The position numbers were made by a program, and so were the translations under genes. 29,152 nt of DNA, from assembly GCA_002490465.1 (NCBI GenBank), contig DKUB01000083.1, positions 1 to 29,152 on the forward strand. The letters run 5' to 3'. The first letter of the stretch is position 1. Every line of letters begins with the position of its first letter. This document shows, in pieces, positions 23,152 through 29,152 of this stretch. The stretch comes from Lachnoclostridium sp. UBA7215 (lineage in GTDB: Bacteria; Bacillota; Clostridia; Lachnospirales; Lachnospiraceae). The notes under the pieces are model-generated. The model searched no databases. It saw only the letters and a program-made list of their open reading frames with translations, and had not been told where the DNA came from.

Positions 23152-23979
23152 TTGGTCTTTACAGATGAACAGAGAGAGCGTTATTCACGACAGATGAAGC
23201 TTGAGGAGGTAGGAGAGGCCGGACAGAAAAAGCTGGCAGAATCCAGGGTACTGGTTGTCGGTGCCGGCGGGCTTGGTTCTCCGGTACTCATGTATCTGGC
23301 TTCCTCTGGTGTCGGTACGCTTGGTATTGTGGATGGTGATTCCATAGATGTCTCCAATATGCAGAGGCAGGTTATTCACAGCACCCGGGGCGTGGGGAAT
23401 TCAAAGGCGGAATCGGCAGCTAAACGTGTACAGGAGATTAACCCCTATGTAAAAACGGTTGTGTACAGAGAGTATTTAGCGGCAGACACCGCCTGGGATA
23501 TGATACAGGATTATGATTTTGTCCTGGACTGTGTGGATAACTTTCCGGCAAGATTTATAATAAATGATGTCTGTGTGCTGGCAAAGAAACCGTTCTGCCA
23601 CGGCGGTATCTGCGGATTTACCGGGCAGGTTATGACCTATGTGCCGGGGCAGGGACCGTGTTATCGCTGCCTGTTTGAGGAAATCCCGGGAAAAGAGGTG
23701 CAGGAGAGCAGCTCGCAGGGGGGAGTAATTTCATCCCTTCCGGGAATTATAGGGAGTGTACAGGCACTGGAGGCACAAAAGTATATTCTTGAAACCGGAG
23801 AATTATTGACTGGGAGGATGCTTACTTTTGATGGATTGACCATGCAGGTGCGGACAGTGAACCTGGGGGGAGCCTCTGCCTATTGCCGTGTCTGTGGGGA
23901 GAATGCTGATATAAAGGAAATTCGGCCGGAGTTATACAGGGAACAAGAGACCGGAAGTTCAGAGGGGAGTAAACAATGA
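23152..23979 (+). CDS. MoeB/HesA/ThiF-family adenylyltransferase (E1-like enzyme)
   Basis: Enzymes of this family adenylate the C-terminal Gly-Gly of a sulfur carrier such as MoaD or ThiS. The 275-residue protein is given the start TTG 23152, seven bases after GGGAGG. The longer frame from 23098 would begin inside the terminator. Motifs are the nucleotide loop GAGGLGS (37-43), RYSRQ, NMQRQV, CVDNFPAR (Asp128), and zinc ligands C170, C173, C245 and C248. The loop after the adenylation site lacks the ThiF-type catalytic cysteine (SSQGGVISSLPG), which favours a MoeB/HesA type. No carrier-protein, molybdopterin or thiamine gene lies beside it. Its ATGA overlap with the next gene suggests joint expression with the tRNA modification genes. 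Confidence 0.85.
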   Translation: MVFTDEQRERYSRQMKLEEVGEAGQKKLAESRVLVVGAGGLGSPVLMYLASSGVGTLGIVDGDSIDVSNMQRQVIHSTRGVGNSKAESAAKRVQEINPYVKTVVYREYLAADTAWDMIQDYDFVLDCVDNFPARFIINDVCVLAKKPFCHGGICGFTGQVMTYVPGQGPCYRCLFEEIPGKEVQESSSQGGVISSLPGIIGSVQALEAQKYILETGELLTGRMLTFDGLTMQVRTVNLGGASAYCRVCGENADIKEIRPELYREQETGSSEGSKQ

Positions 23980-24728
23980 TATTGTCACAAAGTTCTGATA
24001 ATATATTTCAAAGAACAGAGCTGCTGCTTGGAAAAGATGCCATGGAGAAGCTGAAAATGGCAAGAGTTGCTGTTTTTGGCGTCGGTGGTGTGGGTGGCTA
24101 TGTGGCAGAGGCACTGGCAAGGAGCGGGGTTGGCGCAATGGATTTAATTGATCATGATACGGTCAGCCTGACAAATATAAACCGCCAGATTATTGCCCTG
24201 CACAGTACGATTGGAAGATATAAGACAGATGTGATGCGAGAGAGGATTCTGGATATTAACCCGGATTGTTCCGTACAGGTTCACAAATGTTTTTATCTGC
24301 CGGAGACAGAATATCCGCCAGGGGCGGATAAAGAATTTGATTTCCGTGAATATGATTATGTGGCAGACTGTGTGGATACCGTGACGGCAAAACTTGGAAT
24401 TGCAGAGCGCGCTGCCAGCTGCGGCGTTCCGGTGATCAGCTGTATGGGAGCTGGAAATAAACTGGATCCGGCCCGCTTTGAGGTGGCGGATATTTATCAG
24501 ACATCGGTGTGTCCGCTGGCAAAAGTAATGCGCAGGGAGTTAAAAAAAAGAGGCATTAAGGAGCTGAAAGTAGTTTACTCGAAAGAGGATCCGGTTCGCC
24601 CTGTTAGCGGAGAAGAGTCAGCAGGAAGAGCTGTTCCGGGTTCTACCGCTTTTGTGCCGTCTGTGGCCGGGCTTGTTCTTGCCTCTGAAATCATTCGGAA
24701 TCTGGCAGGGGAGGTGGCCGTGGAATGA
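23976..24728 (+). CDS. tcdA: tRNA threonylcarbamoyladenosine dehydratase
   Basis: This E1-like enzyme uses ATP to cyclise t6A37 of tRNAs to ct6A. The 250-residue protein has the TcdA/CsdL-type opening FQRTELLLGKDAMEKL, the nucleotide loop FGVGGVGGY (34-42), LIDHDTVSLTNINRQ, the helix STIGRYKTDVM, and DCVDTVTAKL. The segment SCMGAGNKLDP near the middle and TSVCPLAKVMRREL are also typical of TcdA. The CxxC zinc pairs of MoeB are missing, which separates it from the preceding paralogue. It overlaps its neighbours by four bases on both sides (ATGA at 23976 and 24725), so the three genes form one coupled unit. Confidence 0.9.
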   Translation: MILSQSSDNIFQRTELLLGKDAMEKLKMARVAVFGVGGVGGYVAEALARSGVGAMDLIDHDTVSLTNINRQIIALHSTIGRYKTDVMRERILDINPDCSVQVHKCFYLPETEYPPGADKEFDFREYDYVADCVDTVTAKLGIAERAASCGVPVISCMGAGNKLDPARFEVADIYQTSVCPLAKVMRRELKKRGIKELKVVYSKEDPVRPVSGEESAGRAVPGSTAFVPSVAGLVLASEIIRNLAGEVAVE

Positions 24729-25582
24729 AGATAGAAAATCTGAGTGAGGGTGAACGGCGGAAAAGAGAGGTGGAGCGGAGCATTGTCAAAAAATTCCGCA
24801 AAGAAATCTGGCGCAGATTTACAAAGGCTGTGAATGATTATGAACTGATACAGGACGGGGATAAAATTGCGGTCTGTATTTCCGGTGGTAAGGATTCTAT
24901 GCTGATGGCAAAGCTGTTTCAGGAACTGGAACGGCACGGACAGAAGAATTTTGATGTGGTATTTCTCATTATGAATCCCGGATATAATGAGGAAAATTAC
25001 TGTCGGATTATGGAGAATACAAACATTCTCGGTATTCCGGCAGTTGTATTTACCTCTCAGATTTTTGATGCGGTGGCGGAAGATATTGAGTCCCCCTGTT
25101 ATCTTTGTGCGCGTATGAGGAGGGGATATTTATACAGCAAGGCAAAAGAACTTGGCTGCAATAAAATTGCACTCGGACATCACTTTGATGATGTGATTGA
25201 GACGATTTTGATGGGGATGCTCTATGGGGGACAGGTTCAGACGATGATGCCGAAACTACACAGCACAAATTTTGCCGGAATGGAGTTAATCCGCCCTCTT
25301 TACCTTGTGCGTGAAGAAGATATTATCCATTGGGCCAGTTATAATGATTTGAAGTTTATCCGCTGTGCCTGCCGCTTTACGGAACATCTGGAAGAAAGTG
25401 AGGAGCTTGCACGGGGAGGGAAGAGAAGAGAAGTTAAACTGCTGATCCGGGAACTGCGGAAAAAGAGTCCGTTTATCGAAAAGAATATTTTTAAGAGTGT
25501 GGAAAATGTAAATCTCAGTACCATTATAGCGTATAAAAAAAATGGCAGAAAACATCATTTTCTGGATGATTATGATGCGTAA
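24725..25582 (+). CDS. TtcA-like tRNA 2-thiocytidine synthetase (PP-loop ATPase)
   Basis: This 285-residue PP-loop ATPase probably thiolates cytidine 32 of tRNA. The PP-loop is SGGKDS (53-58). Two cysteines in CYLCARMRRGYLY (C125, C128) match the TtcA cluster motif, followed by GHHFDDVIET (151-160) and the conserved PLYLVREEDI. E. coli TtcA binds its [4Fe-4S] cluster with a CxxC pair plus one later cysteine. Here C214 or C216 in FIRCACRF can supply that third ligand. The N-terminal 45 residues are basic and helical. The C-terminal tail (about 220-285) is also basic, which suits tRNA binding. Translation is coupled to tcdA by a four-base overlap. A TtuA/Ncs6-type role is less likely because zinc fingers are absent. 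Confidence 0.82.
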   Translation: MKIENLSEGERRKREVERSIVKKFRKEIWRRFTKAVNDYELIQDGDKIAVCISGGKDSMLMAKLFQELERHGQKNFDVVFLIMNPGYNEENYCRIMENTNILGIPAVVFTSQIFDAVAEDIESPCYLCARMRRGYLYSKAKELGCNKIALGHHFDDVIETILMGMLYGGQVQTMMPKLHSTNFAGMELIRPLYLVREEDIIHWASYNDLKFIRCACRFTEHLEESEELARGGKRREVKLLIRELRKKSPFIEKNIFKSVENVNLSTIIAYKKNGRKHHFLDDYDA

Positions 25583-25629
25583 AAGAAGAAGCATCCAGAG
25601 CGGCAGAAGGAAACCGAATGATGGTATTG

Positions 25630-25638
25630 CATAAAATA
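25630..25638 (+). promoter_or_regulatory. Sigma-K-like -10 element before dpaA
   Basis: CATAAAATA (25630-25638) fits the CATAnnnTA -10 element of mother-cell sigma-K. An AC at 25613-25614 lies about 15 bases upstream, near the place of the short sigma-K -35 motif. Late mother-cell expression is expected for dipicolinate synthase, so the match is biologically sensible. The motif is short and could occur by chance. Confidence 0.45.
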
Positions 25639-25662
25639 ATATAGGGAAAAGGGGGAATCGAT

Positions 25663-26445
25663 ATGAACCGATATCATTTTCTTATTTTAGGTGATGAGGC
25701 AAGGCAGAAATACCTGGCAGAATTTCTGACTGCAAGGGGACATGTGGTGATGCAGGCGATGGAGTATTTGCCCGGGTATCACGATGCGGTACTTCTGCCA
25801 ATCCCTCAGACGAAGAAGTATTTGGAGGAAAATGCAAAGCGTTTTCAGAAAGGGCAGATTGTATATGGCTGTAATTTTCCACCGGAGCTTGAAAACCAGT
25901 GCAGAGACAGAGGAATCACCTTTGTTGATTATATGAAAGCCGAGGGGGTTGCAAGCCGCAATGCCGTGGCAACGGCAGAGGGTGCTATTGCTGAGGCGCT
26001 GCAGGGGGCCTGTGTTACGATAGGTGAAAGCCGTTGTCTTGTGGCAGGTTACGGATGCTGTGGAGAAATATTAGCGGAACGTCTTCTCTCGTTAAAAGCA
26101 CAGGTTACCGTGATGGAGAGGAAAGAAGAAAAACGTGCCAGGGCTCGGGGATTTGGATGTCAGGCCGTTTCATTTACCCGTCCGGCTGAGGAGCTTGGGA
26201 CATATGATTATATTTTTAATACTGTGCCGTCCCGGGTATTTACGGCAGAGATGCTCTCCCATGTTAAGCGGGATGTCCGGATTATTGACATTGCCTCCGC
26301 ACCGGGAGGAGTGGATTTTGATTTTTGTCAGAAAAAGGGGATTCAGGCAAAATTATGTCTTGGATTACCTGGAAAATATGCACCAAAATCATCGGCCGGA
26401 ATACTTGTAGAAGTAATAGGAAAAACAATTCTGGGAGAACGATAA
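25663..26445 (+). CDS. dpaA: Dipicolinate synthase subunit A
   Basis: Together with DpaB it oxidises dihydroxy-tetrahydrodipicolinate to dipicolinic acid, the calcium-binding compound of the spore core. The 260-residue protein has a short N-terminal domain with FLILGDEARQKYLAEFL, then a Rossmann fold with GYGCCG (129-134) for NAD(P), and IIDIASAPGGVDF, LGLPGKYAPKSSAG and a final hydrophobic helix. It is somewhat shorter than Bacillus SpoVFA. ATG 25663 follows AAAAGGGGG. The stop abuts the dpaB start. It is made in the mother cell late in sporulation; a sigma-K-like -10 element is upstream. Its presence marks the organism as a spore former, or a descendant of one. Confidence 0.93.
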   Translation: MNRYHFLILGDEARQKYLAEFLTARGHVVMQAMEYLPGYHDAVLLPIPQTKKYLEENAKRFQKGQIVYGCNFPPELENQCRDRGITFVDYMKAEGVASRNAVATAEGAIAEALQGACVTIGESRCLVAGYGCCGEILAERLLSLKAQVTVMERKEEKRARARGFGCQAVSFTRPAEELGTYDYIFNTVPSRVFTAEMLSHVKRDVRIIDIASAPGGVDFDFCQKKGIQAKLCLGLPGKYAPKSSAGILVEVIGKTILGER

Positions 26446-27042
26446 ATGGGCAAAATGAAACAGCGGACCGTTGGCTTTGCCATTACCGGTTCATTTTGTA
26501 CCTATGAGAAGATTAAGGAAGTGCTCCAGGGGCTGGTAGAAAGTGGAAACCGTGTAATCCCTATTTTTTCAAATACCGCCCAGAGCGTGAACTGCCGTTT
26601 TGGAGATGCCAGGGAGTTTATCATAAAAGTACAGGAGATAACCGGAGAGAGAGGGATTTTCAATATCCAGGAAGCGGAGCCAATCGGGCCGAAAGCCTTT
26701 CTCGATATACTTGTAATAGCTCCGTGTACGGGTAACACAATGGCGAAATTGTGTGCCGGAATTACGGACTCACCGGTTCTTATGGCGGCAAAGGCACATA
26801 TGCGGAATGAAAAACCGGTTGTGATTTCCGTTTCAACCAATGATGCCTTGGGTGTGAACCTGAAAAATATCGGTGAATTGATGAACTCAAAAAATATTTA
26901 TTTTGTGCCTTTTGGACAGGATGATTATGCTGCAAAACCAAAATCTATGATTGCGCATGTGGATTTGATTTCAGATACAATGGAAGAGGCGTTAAAGGGA
27001 CGGCAGATTCAGCCGGTTATCCGCTCACCGTTTTCTCTTTAG
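26446..27042 (+). CDS. dpaB: Dipicolinate synthase subunit B
   Basis: This is the flavoprotein-like second subunit of dipicolinate synthase. The 198-residue protein shows the SpoVFB opening VGFAITGSFCTYEKI, FSNTAQSVNCRFGDA, the nucleotide-binding segment VIAPCTGNTMAKLCAGITDSP, and the closing FVPFGQDDYAAKPKSM. Its length equals Bacillus SpoVFB. The ATG directly follows the dpaA stop codon and uses GGGAG inside dpaA as ribosome site, so the two subunits are made together. ATG 26455 is an alternative start. No terminator is seen after the gene before the next promoter at 27076. Confidence 0.94.
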   Translation: MGKMKQRTVGFAITGSFCTYEKIKEVLQGLVESGNRVIPIFSNTAQSVNCRFGDAREFIIKVQEITGERGIFNIQEAEPIGPKAFLDILVIAPCTGNTMAKLCAGITDSPVLMAAKAHMRNEKPVVISVSTNDALGVNLKNIGELMNSKNIYFVPFGQDDYAAKPKSMIAHVDLISDTMEEALKGRQIQPVIRSPFSL

Positions 27043-27075
27043 TTACAAATGCATGGAATAATATTTGAAAAGTCC

Positions 27076-27106
27076 TTGACCTTACCGTAACGGAAAGGGG
27101 TATAGT
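27076..27106 (+). promoter_or_regulatory. MerR-type promoter with 19-base spacer and palindromic operator
   Basis: TTGACC (27076-27081) and TATAGT (27101-27106) are separated by 19 bases, the over-long spacing typical of promoters activated by MerR-family proteins. Lying over the spacer is a 19-base near-perfect palindrome (27080-27098, CCTTACCGTAACGGAAAGG) with a one-base centre and one mismatched pair on each side. It lies 61 bases before the MerR-fusion gene, so autoregulation is expected. The leader after it contains GATGC/GCATC arms that may form a weak hairpin. Confidence 0.8.
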
Positions 27107-27167
27107 AGGGGAAAATGATGCAGAGTGCTGCAGGCACGAAAATAAGCATCTGCAGAAAGGGGAGAAA

Positions 27168-28358
27168 ATGTACACAGCAGGAGAATTGGCAAAAAAGCTT
27201 GGGGTATCAGCAAGGACCGTCCGTTTTTATGATGAAATAGGGATTATGTGTCCGATAAGTTATTCTGAGGCGGGGTACCGGATTTATGATGAAACCAGTG
27301 TGGAGAGGCTGCAAAAGATTTTGATGCTTCGTTTTTTGGATTTTTCTTTAGAACAGATCGAAGATATCATGAAAGCGGAAAAGGTAAGTGTGCGTCAGTC
27401 ACTAAAAGAACAGGAACGGCTGCTTATGCAGAAACTTGAACATATGGAGAGAGTTCTTGCAGCAGTCCGTGAGGCGCAGGCGGCAAGTGATGATATTGTG
27501 TGGGATAAGCTCAGGCAGATTATTGACATTACGCAGGAGAGGGAATTTGTTATTGAGCAGTACCGTGATGAAAATAATTTGAACAAGCGGATTAATATTC
27601 ATGATTTTAGTACGGCAAAAGTGGGATTTCACAGTTGGATGCTTGATAAGCTTGATTTCAAATCCGGCATGAAGATACTGGATATTGGATGTGGAAATGC
27701 AGTTTTTTGGAAAACCGTTGCTCCTGCTCTGCCGGAAAATCTTGAAATTCACCTGATCGACTATTCCGAGGGTATGTTAGACAGTGCGAGGGAGAATGCA
27801 AAAGAAATACAAAAGGCATTTCCAGAAAAAAAGCTTCGGTTTGTTTTTATGCAGAAAGATGCAGAGGATTTTTCTTATCAGGAGTTTTCTGCCCCGGAAT
27901 TTGATCGGATTATGGCAAACCACATGCTGTATCATGTGGAAAAAGAGAAGAGGCCTGCTCTCTATAAAACAGTTTTATCACTGTTAAAGAAAGATGGTAT
28001 CTTTTCCTGCAGTCTGATAGGACAGGAACATAACCGGGAGCTGCACCGTCTGTTAAAATGTTATTATCCGCAGATAAAGATTCCGTCCGACTCCTTTACT
28101 ATTTTTTTAGAGACAGCCGGAGAGGAATTGAAAAATTTTTTTGACAATATTGAATGGTGGGAGCATGAAAATGATTTACTCGTTCCCGATGCAAAAACAG
28201 TTTATGATTATGTCGCTTCCTACTCAAAAGAGGCTGCGGAAATTTTGAACAAAGATAAGGAGAGATTTCTAAAACGAGCCGAAAAAGAGTTGCGTTTTGG
28301 GAAAAGTCCGGCTCTCTATATACACAAGGCGACCGGAGTGGTGGTGTGCCGCTTATGA
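27168..28358 (+). CDS. MerR-family regulator fused to a SAM-dependent methyltransferase
   Basis: The 396-residue protein has an N-terminal MerR winged helix-turn-helix (1-70: YTAGELAKKLGVSARTVRFYDEIG and YRIYDETSVERLQ) and the usual dimerisation helix (about 75-107). From about residue 145 comes a class I methyltransferase instead of a small effector domain. Motif I is ILDIGCGNA (170-178), the acidic residue is in LIDYSEGML (D198), the motif IV region is DRIMANHMLYHV (246-257), and LLKKDGIF follows. The last 100 residues, rich in lysine and aromatic residues, are not recognised. The ATG follows AAAGGGGAG. A 19-base-spacer MerR promoter with palindrome lies upstream and no other gene follows on the transcript, so it probably controls itself. 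The methyl acceptor and the inducing ligand are unknown. Confidence 0.9.
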   Translation: MYTAGELAKKLGVSARTVRFYDEIGIMCPISYSEAGYRIYDETSVERLQKILMLRFLDFSLEQIEDIMKAEKVSVRQSLKEQERLLMQKLEHMERVLAAVREAQAASDDIVWDKLRQIIDITQEREFVIEQYRDENNLNKRINIHDFSTAKVGFHSWMLDKLDFKSGMKILDIGCGNAVFWKTVAPALPENLEIHLIDYSEGMLDSARENAKEIQKAFPEKKLRFVFMQKDAEDFSYQEFSAPEFDRIMANHMLYHVEKEKRPALYKTVLSLLKKDGIFSCSLIGQEHNRELHRLLKCYYPQIKIPSDSFTIFLETAGEELKNFFDNIEWWEHENDLLVPDAKTVYDYVASYSKEAAEILNKDKERFLKRAEKELRFGKSPALYIHKATGVVVCRL

Positions 28359-28380
28359 ATAAGAGATTATAAAATAGCTG

Positions 28381-28409
28381 TTGTAAACAGAAATGCGTCA
28401 TGTTAAACT
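28381..28409 (+). promoter_or_regulatory. Putative promoter of the AAA-ATPase-like gene
   Basis: TTGTAA (28381-28386) and TAAACT (28404-28409) are 17 bases apart, with an extended TGT before the -10 box. The start codon follows 84 bases downstream, leaving a leader with a GC-containing hairpin. Confidence 0.45.
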
Positions 28410-28432
28410 GATACTAGGGTAAAAAGTGATGA

Positions 28433-28460
28433 GGCCTGCGGTTTTTGCCGTGGGCTTTAT
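28433..28460 (+). terminator. Hairpin followed by T-rich stretch in the leader of the AAA-ATPase-like gene
   Basis: GCCTGCGG (28434-28441) pairs with CCGTGGGC (28448-28455), including two G-T pairs, around a six-base TTTTTG loop. TTTATATATTTA follows. It may end the MerR-fusion transcript. Because it lies after the promoter at 28381-28409, it may also act as an attenuator. Confidence 0.5.
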
Positions 28461-28493
28461 ATATTTACAAGTAGTATGGGAACGGAGGGACGC

Positions 28494-29152
28494 ATGGCAA
28501 GAACAGTATCCATAGGTGCGCAGGACTTTGGGGATTTAATCTCTGAAAACAATTTTTATATCGATAAGACACATTTCATCAAAGAGTGGTGGGAGAGCAA
28601 TGATATTGTTACGCTGATAACCCGGCCGAGACGTTTTGGAAAGACTCTGAATATGAGCATGCTGGATTATTTTTTCAGCCTGAAATATGCCGGGCGGGGA
28701 GACCTTTTTGAGAATCTTTCCATATGGCAGGAAAAATCTCCTGATGGAGATTATAAATACCGTGAACTGCAGGGGACATATCCTGTTATCAGTCTGACGT
28801 TTGCCGGGGTGAAGTCAAACAATTACCCGGATGCCAGAGAGCAGATTTTCCAGATCATTACGGATTTATATGCAAAAAATGAATATCTGCGGGATTCCGG
28901 GAAACTAGGACAAAAAGATAAAGAATTTTTTGACCGAGTGGGTCGTGATATGAGTAACAGTGATGCTGCTAAAGCGTTGCATCAACTGTCGGATTATCTG
29001 TACCGTTATTATGGAAAAAAGGTCATTATCCTGCTGGATGAATACGATACACCGATGCAGGAGGCTTATGTGAATGGTTACTGGGAAGAGATTGCCGCGT
29101 TTATGAGAAATTTGTTTAATAACACATTTAAGACAAATCCCTATCTGATGCG
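28494..29152 (+). CDS. AAA-ATPase-like / PD-(D/E)XK nuclease family protein (partial, runs off right edge)
   Basis: The first 219 residues are present; the frame is still open at the window end. ATG 28494 follows GGAGGG. The N-terminal SIGAQDFGDLISENNFYIDKT and the divergent P-loop ITRPRRFGKTLNMSML (about 43-58) are those of the AAA-ATPase-like domain (PF09820 type). These are followed by LFENLSIW, YPVISLTFAG and the Walker B strand VIILLDEYDTPM. Family members usually end in a PD-(D/E)XK nuclease-like domain (DUF1703), which would lie outside the window. These proteins occur in many copies in Lachnospiraceae and Bacteroidetes genomes, and their role is not settled. A mobile or defence-related function is possible. 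Confidence 0.85.
   Translation, partial: MARTVSIGAQDFGDLISENNFYIDKTHFIKEWWESNDIVTLITRPRRFGKTLNMSMLDYFFSLKYAGRGDLFENLSIWQEKSPDGDYKYRELQGTYPVISLTFAGVKSNNYPDAREQIFQIITDLYAKNEYLRDSGKLGQKDKEFFDRVGRDMSNSDAAKALHQLSDYLYRYYGKKVIILLDEYDTPMQEAYVNGYWEEIAAFMRNLFNNTFKTNPYLM

Noticed and set aside
25561..25599. TCTGGATG/CATCCAGA inverted repeat at the end of the TtcA-like gene as a terminator
   Set aside because: The 23-base loop is long, no T-tract follows, and the left arm is coding sequence.
1..29152. CRISPR array, tRNA or rRNA genes, prophage or complete insertion sequence
   Set aside because: No regularly spaced repeats, cloverleaf-like sequence, phage structural gene, or transposase with flanking inverted repeats was recognised by reading. 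A tRNAscan or ISfinder search was not possible here.

Overview
The window looks like a chromosomal segment of a Gram-positive, endospore-forming Clostridia, most likely a Lachnospiraceae gut anaerobe. This is inferred from several features together. There are strong AGGAGG-type ribosome binding sites with frequent TTG and GTG starts. The dipicolinate synthase pair dpaA/dpaB marks a spore former. There is a FolB-FolK fusion, a LytTR/GHKL two-component system next to ABC exporters, and Rpn-type nuclease and AAA-ATPase-like accessory genes of a kind common in that family. No tRNA, rRNA, CRISPR array or complete insertion sequence was seen.

Layout. (1) 1-1120: remains of a tandem Rpn/PD-(D/E)XK putative transposase locus. 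The tail of one copy enters from the left edge, and a second copy is broken by an internal deletion and frameshift. (2) 1145-2607: a small P-loop kinase-like gene, a cluster of nested inverted repeats (1661-1836), and an OGG1-type 8-oxoguanine glycosylase. (3) 2626-6512: an Rrf2 regulator with three cysteines and its own promoter/operator, followed by folE, folP, folBK and pheA as a tight operon (folate synthesis plus the phenylalanine P-protein). (4) 6549-9505: a GAF/degenerate-GGDEF/EAL phosphodiesterase (minus strand) divergent from a PDZ-less HtrA-like protease. (5) 9515-11042: miaB with its own promoter, ending convergently against a 1059-residue soluble hybrid histidine kinase (11053-14232, minus). 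(6) 14315-19770: divergent from that kinase, a LytTR response regulator, a GHKL sensor kinase and two half-size ABC exporters that probably form a heterodimer. (7) 19791-20621: a TrmH/SpoU-family RNA methyltransferase. (8) 20631-23124: a polar amino acid ABC importer operon (binding lipoprotein, permease, ATPase) closed by a rho-independent terminator. (9) 23152-25582: three coupled genes for a MoeB/HesA-type E1 enzyme, TcdA and a TtcA-like tRNA thiolase. (10) 25630-27042: dpaA-dpaB behind a sigma-K-like -10 element. (11) 27076-28358: a MerR regulator fused to a SAM methyltransferase, with a textbook 19-bp-spacer MerR promoter. (12) 28494 to the right edge: an AAA-ATPase-like/PD-(D/E)XK protein, cut off.

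Most genes are ordinary core functions. The parts that reward a second look are the MerR-methyltransferase fusion and its palindromic operator, the nested hairpin element in front of the glycosylase start, the orphan LytTR/GHKL/ABC-ABC system facing a large soluble hybrid kinase across back-to-back promoters, the Rrf2-folate-pheA arrangement, and the E1/TcdA/TtcA sulfur and tRNA cluster that has no sulfur carrier protein beside it.
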